Of a DNA stretch of 64,000 nucleotides, positions 1 to 12,034 are shown piece after piece (the stretch's first letter is position 1; every line of letters starts with the position of its first letter). Below the pieces are notes generated by a model. It was not told where the DNA came from. It saw only the letters and a list, made by a program, of their open reading frames with translations, and did no database searches. The stretch is taken from NCBI GenBank assembly GCA_037189845.1, contig JBBCIS010000012.1:1-64000 (forward strand), given 5' to 3'. This DNA is from JAMLHH01 sp037189845. GTDB lineage: Bacteria; Bacteroidota; Bacteroidia; Chitinophagales; JADIYW01. The translations under genes and the position numbers were made by a program.

Positions 1-87
1 TAGCCAGTATATTGTTGACATAGCTGGAAGTAATTTCTTGTTCTGGACTTTGCTCTACGTATAACAGTGATTCGTCTGCCATACATA

Positions 88-2984
<2,897 letters not shown>

Positions 2985-3097
2985 TATGCTCTGTGCCGCT
3001 TGTTATGATCATTGTCCTTTTGCATGTCTTTCAACTAACAATGACCGCGGCGTCCTTTCTATTTTCTTTACTTCCAGTATGTCAATGAACTCTTTCT

Positions 3098-3192
3098 TTA
3101 GACTCAAGATTTCAGACTTCAGACTCAAGAACTTAGACACTCTCGTGTCTTATGTCTATTGTCTCTCGTCTTGTGTCTCTTGCCTACTCTTG
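3098..3192. repeat. low-complexity word hairpin in the tRNA-Ala/23S spacer
   Basis: The left arm (3098-3140) is built from AGAC-type words (AGACTC, AGACTTC, AGACAC) and the right arm (3145-3192) from the complementary GTCT-type words, around a 4-base loop. Pairing is imperfect, but the word complementarity is obvious. It lies inside the transcribed rRNA operon. Confidence 0.6.
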
Positions 3193-3266
3193 TGGAGAAT
3201 ATCGGAGTCGAACCGATGACCCTCTGCGTGCAAGGCAGATGCTCTAGCCAGCTGAGCTAATTCCCC
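3193..3266 (-). tRNA. alaT: tRNA-Ala (anticodon TGC)
   Basis: Cloverleaf read on the minus strand with a 7-bp acceptor stem (GGGGAAT paired with ATTCTCC), anticodon loop CTTGCAC giving TGC, and T-loop GGTTCGACTCC. The discriminator is A and the CCA end is not encoded. It sits in the 16S-23S spacer, on the 23S side, as is usual. Confidence 0.96.
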
Positions 3267-3362
3267 GTATTTTAGTCGTGCAGTCAGCTTTCAACAGTCC
3301 GCTGTCTTCTGCAAACCGTAAACGGTAACTCAACTTCTAAAATTCCTCTTTCTCTTTGCGAG

Positions 3363-3436
3363 TAGTCCCGCCCGGATTTGAACCGGGGACCCCTACATTA
3401 TCAGTGTAGTACTCTAACCAACTGAGCTACGAGACT
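3363..3436 (-). tRNA. ileT: tRNA-Ile (anticodon GAT)
   Basis: Cloverleaf on the minus strand with acceptor stem AGTCTCG paired with CGGGACT, anticodon loop CTGATAA giving GAT, and T-loop GGTTCAAATCC. CCA is not encoded. It lies between 16S and tRNA-Ala, the classical spacer order. Confidence 0.96.
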
Positions 3437-3511
3437 CTTTTGTCCGCCAGCCATCTTCAGCTCGTCAGAGCCACTTCTTTTGTCAGGCCTTTGGCTCTAC
3501 TCATTCTTTTT

Positions 3512-3585
3512 AGTATCAAGTACTTAGTAGTGAGTATTGGGAGGCTTGTGCCTGTCTCAATATCTGATACTTTATACTCAATACT
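3512..3585. repeat. low-complexity word hairpin in the 16S/tRNA-Ile spacer
   Basis: The left arm 3512-3545 uses the words AGTATC, AGTACTTAG and GAGTATT. The right arm 3550-3585 is its imperfect reverse complement (CTCAATATC, GATACTT, ACTCAATACT). It has the same architecture as the element at 3098-3192 but a different vocabulary. Confidence 0.6.
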
Positions 3586-3671
3586 CTTTTTTAAGAGTTA
3601 TATTTTAGAGAAACTTAGCCCAGATCATCTGTCTTCAGATATCTCAGCTTCGCACAAGGGTACCACTCTAT

Positions 3672-5198
<1,527 letters not shown>

Positions 5199-5399
5199 AA
5201 AATTTGATTTCTTCCTGACTTAAAGTAGTTATCACTAACTTTTTTAAATCTCAAAATCTTGTATTATTTGGGTACATTTTACCTTTCTTGCTTGCTGTTG
5301 TATAGACATCCTTTTACAAGATGCTCTACACTAAGTCTCTCAATATTTCAATGAACTTGTTCCTGCTCTCCACCAGATTTTCACCAGCGATTGGGGTCG
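5199..5399 (-). other. rRNA operon leader
   Basis: Transcribed leader between the proximal promoter (5400-5427) and 16S. It holds no reading frame worth calling; it should contain the 5' half of the 16S processing stem, which I did not resolve. Confidence 0.5.
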
Positions 5400-5431
5400 C
5401 AAAGGTAAGCATTTCCTTTTCTTATTTCCAA
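5400..5431 (-). promoter_or_regulatory. rRNA operon promoter P1
   Basis: On the minus strand a -7 element TACCTTTG (5400-5407) matches the Bacteroidota consensus TAnnTTTG exactly and is preceded about 21 bases upstream by TTG (-33 element), inside an A/T-rich tract like an UP element. It directs transcription into the 16S leader. Confidence 0.75.
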
Positions 5432-5600
5432 ATGCTTAAAGGTTTTTTTCAAAACTTTTTTTTCGTGGTTGCTTCACGCGTCTACTACTCAAATATTTGA
5501 AATTAACCAGGATTAAATCATACCACTCTCAAGCCGTACAACCCGCTCCTCCTTAACTATTCACCCTGTCCTAGAACTATGCCCCCTTCAGAAGCGAGTG

Positions 5601-5608
5601 CAAAGATA
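5601..5608 (-). promoter_or_regulatory. rRNA operon promoter P2 (distal)
   Basis: A second exact TAnnTTTG match (TATCTTTG, minus strand) about 200 bp upstream of P1, in AT-rich sequence. No good TTG -33 element is seen at the usual distance. Tandem promoters are common for rRNA operons. Confidence 0.5.
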
Positions 5609-5708
5609 CAAACTTAATTCATTAATTTCATAACCCACACAAATACTTTTCTAATATAGTTTTATTTAAGCTGTGTATTAGGCTGATTAATAATTGAATT
5701 GTACGAAA

Positions 5709-6242
5709 TCAGTGTTTGATTTTTATTGCCATAAAGTATCCAGGCTCACTGATTTCTTTAAAATATTCTACTTCTGAATTAATAAATGTACCGTTGCACA
5801 TGCTCCGATTCTCAGCAAAATGTAGTTCCTCACTCATAGTTATATAATCGTATTCTGCCTTGCGTAGCAGCGGCAACGATAGAGACGATATAGCGAAATG
5901 CAATGAAGCTATACAAGGCGATAGCGTGTCTGCCGCCAAAATTGAATCATATATGGTCACTTTCACTGCAGATATGTGATAAAAATGAGTTTCATTGCCT
6001 CCGAATAGCGTATTTATTGGTACTTTACTTTTATATAAATGACAGGAGATGGAATTTTATTCTTGAAAACACCAGGATCATAAAGTTTGCGGTAAATCCT
6101 AAAAGCTCAAATCAGGGCTGCATGACAATTCATTTTTGAAAAGATATTTCAAACAAAAACGCTATATTATAATAGTGTAGGAAATTTATTCCGGGAATAT
6201 GTAATAAATGAAAATATTATGCGTTAGTATTGAAAATATTAT
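5709..6242. other. gene-free spacer with one hairpin
   Basis: About 530 bases between the rRNA promoters and the next gene. Short open frames exist on both strands but overlap one another, show no recognisable motif and are broken by stops when extended. The only structure I see is an inverted repeat: 5857-5868 (GCCTTGCGTAGC) against 5908-5919 (GCTATACAAGGC), 10 of 12 paired, with further GCGGCA/TGCCGC complementarity outside it. Confidence 0.4.
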
Positions 6243-6452
6243 ATGAAAGTATTCTCTACACCTTTACTACCAATTTCTGAACTCTACAAAAACAACTCGT
6301 CAGAGGTGAATTGCCAAAATGCAATTGACATGAAAGAAATTGAAGAATTGAATCAGGTAAAAGATTTAATTGAAAACGAACCATTATGTTCTCCAAGTGA
6401 AACTTCGTTGAAAATAATTATGGAGCATGCTCAGAAGAAGCTGAAGCGTTAA
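6243..6452 (+). CDS. small hypothetical protein (69 aa)
   Basis: Small acidic protein of unknown function. The C-terminal part (residues about 51-69, beginning SPSETSLKIIM) resembles the PSxxTLxxIL tail often seen on short Bacteroidota hypothetical proteins; that resemblance is from memory. There is no signal peptide or membrane segment. The ATG follows an AT-rich stretch without a Shine-Dalgarno sequence. The gene overlaps the convergent gene at 6418 by 35 bases, which slightly weakens the call, but the recognisable tail favours a real protein. Confidence 0.5.
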   Translation: MKVFSTPLLPISELYKNNSSEVNCQNAIDMKEIEELNQVKDLIENEPLCSPSETSLKIIMEHAQKKLKR

Positions 6453-7023
6453 TATCATCCGGTATTTCGTTAGATAGATTTTCTTCCTGAATATCCGGGA
6501 GAACATCTTCGAACGGGATAGTCGTGGGAGATGTCTTATCTTCCCGGATAACCTTTGCTATCATTTTGAATTTGCTTTTAGGCATATCAAAAGTGTCGGA
6601 CACGGGAATAAAAAAGGTCATTCCTAATATTCTGAGCTGAATTTCACCTTTGATATCCATGCGGATGGTATCAATAATAAAAAAACGCACCATCTGAAAA
6701 AATGCAGTAATATGGCTTAGTCTGACTTCCATAGTTACTGATTGCTGGCTCTTAGGAAACAAATATGCTCCTCCATCATATAGTATCCGTCCAACTATCT
6801 GGTCCTTATTATATATCTGTAGTCTGACGCTTTCCAGCTTGATGGGGATCCTGAATTTATTGATGACAATAGATTTATTTTCCAAAAGGACATAAGGCAA
6901 TTTGACTCCTTTGTGTTCGATTTTCTCCAGCTCCCATGTTTCTTTCATGACGAACTTTCGCTCGACAAGTGGCTGAAGTTTCAATCTAAGCCATTCCAGG
7001 AATATCTCTTTCAGTTTTTTCAT
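6418..7023 (-). CDS. LEA2/WHy-like beta-sandwich protein (201 aa)
   Basis: Uncharacterised protein. Residues about 45-160 have the alternating hydrophobic strand pattern of LEA14/WHy domains: an N-terminal strand ending in RIPIKLESVRLQIYNKDQIVGR, a glycine turn, then a lipophilic helix-like segment and a second sheet. The fold call is based on pattern and topology, not on an exact motif. The C-terminal 40 residues are acidic and low-complexity. There is no signal peptide. It is transcribed away from serC and its 3' end overlaps the small convergent gene at 6243. In bacteria such domains are usually linked to stress or membrane-associated roles, but function here is unknown. Confidence 0.45.
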   Translation of the reverse strand: MKKLKEIFLEWLRLKLQPLVERKFVMKETWELEKIEHKGVKLPYVLLENKSIVINKFRIPIKLESVRLQIYNKDQIVGRILYDGGAYLFPKSQQSVTMEVRLSHITAFFQMVRFFIIDTIRMDIKGEIQLRILGMTFFIPVSDTFDMPKSKFKMIAKVIREDKTSPTTIPFEDVLPDIQEENLSNEIPDDINASASSEHAP

Positions 7024-7148
7024 CCAGTGAAAAGATATAAAACTATCGGCACATATTGGGCTGTATACATTTTATTAAAATTAGAATAAAGGATTTTTTT
7101 AATTATTGACAGATAGAGTTATAATTTTACAGGCTCAATATATAATCA

Positions 7149-8207
7149 ATGAAGATTCATAATTTCGGTGCCGGTCCATGTATTTTACCTCAGGAAGTTT
7201 TTGCAAAAGCAGCTGCTGCGGTTTTAAATCTGAATGGTTCGGGTTTGAGTATTCTGGAGATTTCACACAGGAGTTCAGCTTTTGATGAAATTTTGCTGAA
7301 TGCGCGAAATCTGGTCAAAGAATTACTGAATGTTCCCAATGGTTACAAAATTTTGTTTTTACATGGTGGAGCAAGTCTTCAGTTTTCTATGATACCGATG
7401 AATTTTTTATCAGAAAATGCCAAAGCTGCTTATCTGGATACGGGCGTGTGGTCTTCCAAAGCAATCCAGGAAGCTCAGCTTTTCGGAAATGTAGAAGTGG
7501 TAGCAAGCTCAAAAGATAAAAACTACAGTTATATCCCGGAAAAATTTGAAGTTCCTGCAGATGCAGCATATTTCCATATTACTACTAATAATACAATATA
7601 CGGAACGGAGATTTTCGAAGATTACGAAGTGAGCGTTCCGTTGGTGGCAGATATGTCTTCTGATATTTTCAGCAGAAAAATAGATGTTTCAAAGTATGAC
7701 CTCATCTATGCAGGTGCTCAAAAAAATATGGGGCCTGCCGGGGCTACTCTGGTGATTATCAAAGAAAGTTTTCTGGAAAAAAGTGTCAGAAAGGTTCCGT
7801 CTATGCTGGATTATAAGGTGCACGCAAAAAATGATTCTTTGTACAACACTCCGCCGGTATATCCTATATATGTGAGTATGCTAAATCTGGAGTGGCTGAA
7901 AGTTAAAGGCGGCGTAGAGGCAATGGAAGCTGTAAATATTCAAAAGGCGGAACTTCTTTACCAGGAAATCGACAGACATCCGCTCTTTACGGGAAATGTC
8001 GAAAAGGAAGCCCGCTCCAGAATGAATGTCACTTTCTCTGCTATCAATGAAGATGTCGAAAAGAGATTCCTGAGTATTTGTAAAGAAAAAGGCATTCATG
8101 GTATCAAAGGCCACAGATTATCGGGCGGATTCAGAGCATCGATCTATAATGCGCTATCACTTTCAAGTGTGGAATTTCTTGTACAAACTATGAAAGATTT
8201 CGAATAA
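7149..8207 (+). CDS. serC: phosphoserine aminotransferase SerC
   Basis: Catalyses the PLP-dependent transamination of 3-phosphohydroxypyruvate with glutamate, the second step of serine synthesis. The N-terminal NFGAGPCILP motif and the HRSSAF block are typical. The PLP lysine is K192 in AGAQKNMGPAG, and W101 corresponds to the ring-stacking tryptophan of the family. At 352 residues it is full length. It stands alone here: serA is not adjacent, although a DUF1015 gene often found near serC/serA in this phylum lies 42 kb away at 49.7 kb. A clear terminator follows at 8234. Confidence 0.97.
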   Translation: MKIHNFGAGPCILPQEVFAKAAAAVLNLNGSGLSILEISHRSSAFDEILLNARNLVKELLNVPNGYKILFLHGGASLQFSMIPMNFLSENAKAAYLDTGVWSSKAIQEAQLFGNVEVVASSKDKNYSYIPEKFEVPADAAYFHITTNNTIYGTEIFEDYEVSVPLVADMSSDIFSRKIDVSKYDLIYAGAQKNMGPAGATLVIIKESFLEKSVRKVPSMLDYKVHAKNDSLYNTPPVYPIYVSMLNLEWLKVKGGVEAMEAVNIQKAELLYQEIDRHPLFTGNVEKEARSRMNVTFSAINEDVEKRFLSICKEKGIHGIKGHRLSGGFRASIYNALSLSSVEFLVQTMKDFE

Positions 8208-8233
8208 AAATATCTGCTGTAAACATTTTACAT

Positions 8234-8262
8234 GAGCCGGGCAGATTGTCCGGCTCTTTTTG
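8234..8262 (+). terminator. serC terminator
   Basis: Perfect 7-bp stem GAGCCGG/CCGGCTC with a 9-base loop followed by a T-rich tract. It ends the serC transcript. Confidence 0.8.
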
Positions 8263-8302
8263 TTTTCAGCTACAACAACATTATTTAACTGCACGGCCAA
8301 TA

Positions 8303-8330
8303 TTGTTACAGCCATCCAGATGTAACTTTG
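8303..8330 (+). promoter_or_regulatory. promoter of the MFS gene
   Basis: TTG (8303-8305), 17-base spacer, then TAACTTTG (8323-8330), an exact match to the Bacteroidota -7 consensus. Expected transcription start is about 8336, which makes any translation start upstream of it impossible and supports the GTG at 8351. Confidence 0.7.
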
Positions 8331-8350
8331 CAGCCGCTAATTTTTTTTCA

Positions 8351-9571
8351 GTGACTTTTTCTCATTTACCGGAGACTCAACAGATTAAGGAAGAACGCAA
8401 ATTGCTTTTGCTACTCTCTTTTCTGTTTTTTGCGCATGTGATGGACTTTGTCATCATGATGCCTATGGGGGATATTCTGATGCGTGAATTACACATCAAC
8501 CCCAAGCAATTTAGCATATTATTGTCCGCTTATTCTGTTATGGCATTTCTGATGGGACTGGTGAGCGCAATGTTTACAGATAAGTTCGACAGAAGATCTG
8601 CGCTATTATTTACAGTCGGAGGCTTCACAGTCGGGACTTTTGCTTGTGGATTTGTCAATGATTTCTATCTGTTGCTTGTAGCAAGAGCGCTGACCGGTGC
8701 TTTTGGCGGAGTAACGGGTGGGATTATTTTTTCAATCGTCGGAGATGTGGTTCCTTTTGAAAGACGGGGCAAGTCCATGGGTATCATTACCGCTTCCTTT
8801 TCTTTCGCTTCTATCGCTGGTATTCCATTCGGCTTATGGCTGGCTACTCATTATCACTGGCAGATACCTTTTATATTTTTCGGTATTTTCAGCACTGTCG
8901 CATTTATTGCCGCTTGGAAGATGATACCATCTATAAATGGGCATATCAAAAACGATTCTGTTTCAAATATCAATCTTCAGGTTTTCAGTGAAGTTTTTAA
9001 AGATATTAATCTTACGAAAAGTATTGCAGCTACATTCCTGATGACTTTGGGACACTTTATGGTAGTACCTTTTATTACTCCGGCATTGATCAGAAATAAT
9101 GGCATGACTCAGGAGGAAGTGCCTATGATATATGTCATCAGTGGAATTTTTTCATTGATCAGTTCTCCCATCTTTGGAAGACTGACTGATAAATACGGCA
9201 CAAATAAGGTATATGTTGTTCTGGTACTTTTCAGTATAGGTCCAATTATAGCATTAACACAAACGCATACCAGCAGTCTGGTGATATTATATTGTATCAC
9301 GACATTGTTTATCATCTTAGCCAGCGGAAGATTTGTAGCTGCAAATACTTTGATTACAGCAAGCGTAGACACTCAACGAAGAGGAGGTTTTATGAGCATC
9401 CGCAGCTCTATTATAGAGCTTGCTGAAGGAGCTGCTGCCATTCTCGGTGGTATCATTGTGACGATAGGAGCTACCGGACATCTGGACAATTATGACGCAT
9501 TGGGGTATCTCTCGTTAATGGTTACCGGGGCTTCTGTATTATTAGTGATAAGTATCAGGAAAGTAGAGTAG
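8351..9571 (+). CDS. MFS transporter, drug/arabinose-efflux type
   Basis: Twelve-helix major facilitator superfamily exporter of the inner membrane, about 406 residues. The loop between helices 2 and 3 carries FTDKFDRRSALL, the family signature, and residues of helix 4-5 form the usual ARALTGAFGGVTGG block seen in drug:H+ antiporters. The N-terminal part (ERKLLLLLSFLFFAHVMDF) is typical of Bacteroidota members. I chose the GTG at 8351: the frame is open back to 8246, but that extension runs through the serC terminator and this gene's own promoter. Substrate unknown. Confidence 0.85.
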   Translation: MTFSHLPETQQIKEERKLLLLLSFLFFAHVMDFVIMMPMGDILMRELHINPKQFSILLSAYSVMAFLMGLVSAMFTDKFDRRSALLFTVGGFTVGTFACGFVNDFYLLLVARALTGAFGGVTGGIIFSIVGDVVPFERRGKSMGIITASFSFASIAGIPFGLWLATHYHWQIPFIFFGIFSTVAFIAAWKMIPSINGHIKNDSVSNINLQVFSEVFKDINLTKSIAATFLMTLGHFMVVPFITPALIRNNGMTQEEVPMIYVISGIFSLISSPIFGRLTDKYGTNKVYVVLVLFSIGPIIALTQTHTSSLVILYCITTLFIILASGRFVAANTLITASVDTQRRGGFMSIRSSIIELAEGAAAILGGIIVTIGATGHLDNYDALGYLSLMVTGASVLLVISIRKVE

Positions 9572-9576
9572 TCCGA

Positions 9577-9620
9577 ATATTTGCACGCAAAGTCGCCAAG
9601 CCGCATAAGCGTATAAAAAG
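9577..9620. repeat. dispersed intergenic repeat fragment (GCAAAG/CGCC words)
   Basis: A short stretch rich in the words TTTGCACGC, AAAGTCGCC, AAGCCGC resembles the 'CGCAAAGCCGC' type spacers frequent between Bacteroidota genes. It carries no frame. Recognition is by word composition only. Confidence 0.35.
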
Positions 9621-9699
9621 TAGTCGCTTTTAAAGTACAATATCTTATAGAAAAGCTTCTTCAAAGCACCAACAAAAAGACATTGATATATAAATGAGA

Positions 9700-9734
9700 A
9701 AGAGGAAATGATTGATAGTCATTTCCTCTTCTTT
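9700..9734. terminator. bidirectional terminator
   Basis: Perfect 12-bp inverted repeat (9700-9711 with 9719-9730, 7-base loop) flanked by A-rich and T-rich tracts, between the convergent MFS and aminopeptidase genes. Confidence 0.8.
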
Positions 9735-9752
9735 TATTAGTTACTATGATTT

Positions 9753-11048
9753 TTATTTCGAGTTCATGATGTCTTCTATTTCCTCTACGGAGGATGGTAT
9801 GTCATACATCAGGTCAATATTTCCATCCGGTGAAACGTGGATATTGTTTTCAATTCTGATCCCGATATTTTCTTCCGGAATATAGATACCCGGTTCTATA
9901 GTGAAAAGATTTCCGTATTTGATTTTTTCATAGCGAGGACCTACATCATGGACATCTATTCCTAAAAAGTGTCCGGCTCCGTGCATGAAATATCTTTTAT
10001 ATAACGGGGTCTGAGGATTCTGATTTTTCACAGCAATTTTATCCAAAAGACCTATCCGGATCAGTTCATCTTCAGTAATTTTCCCTAATTCTGCATTGTA
10101 CTCAACTAATGTCAAAGAAGTATTGAACAACTCAATGCCCGCTTTCTGGATTCGCAGACATGTATTGTACACTTCTTTTTGTCTTGGAGAAAATCTTCCG
10201 TTTGCAGGAATTGTTCTTGTCAGATCGGCAGCATAGTTGGCATATTCTGCTCCAAAATCCATCAGAATCAGATCACCGTCTTTTACTACTTTATTGTTTT
10301 CATTATAGTGTAAAACACAAGCATTTTTTCCGGATGCAATAATTGGTGAATATGCATGTCCCGTTGCTCTCTGACGAATGAATTCATGAATAATTTCTGC
10401 CTCTATTTCATATTCAGCTACACCGGGCTTTACGAATTTAAGAACTCTGATAAATGCATCTCTCGTGATTTCACAAGCCTTTCTGGTCAAAGCAATCTCT
10501 TCCCGCTCTTTTACTGAGCGCAAATGCTGCATGATAGGACCTAATCTTTTTATATCGTGACCAGGATAATCCTGTCTGATTTTATTGGCAAAACGAATAT
10601 CTCTGTATGGAACCTGAACCGTTGCACGGTCATTTTCATTGATATTGACATATACTCCATCGTTGTATGCCATCAATGCAGGTAGAGCTGTCTCGAACTC
10701 ATCCTCCCAATACACATTTTGAATTCCGCTTGCTGCTCTTGCTTCTTCGATAGTATATTTGTGTCCTTCCCAGATAGCAATATGCTCGTTTGTTCTTCTG
10801 ACAAATAATGCTTCCCTGTATGCAGGATTTGGACAATCAGGATAAATCACTAAAATAATTCTTTCCTGATCTATCCCTGACAAATAAAATAAATCAGGGT
10901 TTTGTCTGAAAGAATAAGTACTGTCACCGCTCCTGGGCATTTCATCATTTGAAAGAATCACCGCCATAGTATTCGGCATTAACCGTTCTACTAATTTCTT
11001 TCTGTTTCTAACAAAAAGCTGAGCGTCTACAGGCAGGTATTTCATCAC
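9753..11048 (-). CDS. pepP: Xaa-Pro aminopeptidase (M24B)
   Basis: Releases N-terminal residues preceding proline; cytosolic di-manganese enzyme. Residues 1-170 form the creatinase-like N-terminal domain and about 175-420 the pita-bread fold. Metal ligands are visible in order: D264 (MDFGAE), D275 (ADLTRT), H360 (in HGAGHFLG), E385 (TIEPGIY) and E400 (RIENN); the supporting H367 of VHDVG is present. At 431 residues it matches E. coli PepP. The protein starts with two methionines, so the start could be one codon later. It has no operon partner; the upstream gene is separated by a repeat-rich spacer. Confidence 0.95.
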   Translation of the reverse strand: MMKYLPVDAQLFVRNRKKLVERLMPNTMAVILSNDEMPRSGDSTYSFRQNPDLFYLSGIDQERIILVIYPDCPNPAYREALFVRRTNEHIAIWEGHKYTIEEARAASGIQNVYWEDEFETALPALMAYNDGVYVNINENDRATVQVPYRDIRFANKIRQDYPGHDIKRLGPIMQHLRSVKEREEIALTRKACEITRDAFIRVLKFVKPGVAEYEIEAEIIHEFIRQRATGHAYSPIIASGKNACVLHYNENNKVVKDGDLILMDFGAEYANYAADLTRTIPANGRFSPRQKEVYNTCLRIQKAGIELFNTSLTLVEYNAELGKITEDELIRIGLLDKIAVKNQNPQTPLYKRYFMHGAGHFLGIDVHDVGPRYEKIKYGNLFTIEPGIYIPEENIGIRIENNIHVSPDGNIDLMYDIPSSVEEIEDIMNSK

Positions 11049-11214
11049 AAATATTTTTAGTAAGTTTCAATCGCTTTAGTCCACAGTCAGCACTTCGGTT
11101 GTTCTCAGTGACCACAGTCAGCTGCTTTGCTGATTTCGGAGGACAGTGTTACTGCTCTGCCATCGTGCATCAGCAAACTTAAACCTCGAACCTTCAACTT
11201 TAAACAAGTTAAAA

Positions 11215-11874
11215 TCATCCCGGAATTCTGGACATATATTTTTCCATTTCCTTAATAGATTGAACGAGCTCCGGTGTAGTCGGTCTAAGATTTTTCGCTT
11301 TTCTGAAATACATCTTTGCTACTTTATAATCCTGTCTTTGTACACAAATAGAAGACAGTTGTATATAGGCAGTAGCTTCATTCTCTTTATCCGGAAGACC
11401 TAGTTTCACGGCTTCTTTTAATTGAGAATATGCATCTTTGATATTTCCTTTTTTCATAGAAATAGCTCCCAGCTGCAAATAGGAAACGCCGCTATAGCCC
11501 TTCATCATATCACTTTTGGTATTGAGGCTCTTTCTGATATTTGCTTCAGCTTCATCGAGATTTTCGCTGACCATTGCCAGATTAGATTGTAAAAGGTAAT
11601 ATCCTGATCTGACCGGCGGGATCAATAATTTTGGAAACCGGACACTGTTAATGATTTCTTTTGCACCGTCCATATCTCCTGACTCTACCAATTGCTGGAT
11701 ATATCTCATTGGTCCTATCAATAAATCCCACGCCAAAAGGATTGCACCACCTACGTAAAACATCCAGGCCCATTGATAACCTTTATGTAATGTAACGTGA
11801 AGTACAATACCCAATAGAATGAGGGCAATAGAAAGAAACAACCTGTTTTTGATATAGAATTTTTTCAAGTTCAT
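11215..11874 (-). CDS. membrane-anchored tetratricopeptide protein (219 aa)
   Basis: Two hydrophobic segments near the N-terminus (about residues 12-30 and 36-54) anchor the protein in the inner membrane. Residues about 85-215 then contain three TPR-like helical pairs, clearest in SYLQLGAISMKKGNIKDAYS and the following AYIQLSSICVQRQDYKVAKM. Such proteins usually scaffold envelope complexes, but the partner is not evident here. The function is unknown. The 5' end lies about 160 bases from the divergent TPR gene at 12035, so the two may share a regulatory region. Confidence 0.7.
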   Translation of the reverse strand: MNLKKFYIKNRLFLSIALILLGIVLHVTLHKGYQWAWMFYVGGAILLAWDLLIGPMRYIQQLVESGDMDGAKEIINSVRFPKLLIPPVRSGYYLLQSNLAMVSENLDEAEANIRKSLNTKSDMMKGYSGVSYLQLGAISMKKGNIKDAYSQLKEAVKLGLPDKENEATAYIQLSSICVQRQDYKVAKMYFRKAKNLRPTTPELVQSIKEMEKYMSRIPG

Positions 11875-12034
11875 TGTTTGAAGATATTCTGCAAAAATAA
11901 GAAGAACGCAGCAGGTATTTAATTGTTTATAAGAAAAGCTGACAATTTGGTTTGAAATAAATTATTTTTAAGTCCATGTGGCATTAATGTTGAATATGAA
12001 AAATATCTGTTCACTTCTTATAAACATCAGGAAA

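Noticed and set aside
1..87. 5S rRNA gene
   Set aside because: The first 87 bases show no 5S sequence; it must lie outside the window.
5709..6139. Two overlapping open frames (85 aa minus, 78 aa plus)
   Set aside because: They overlap each other, show no motif, and part of each covers the inverted repeat at 5857-5919; not supported.
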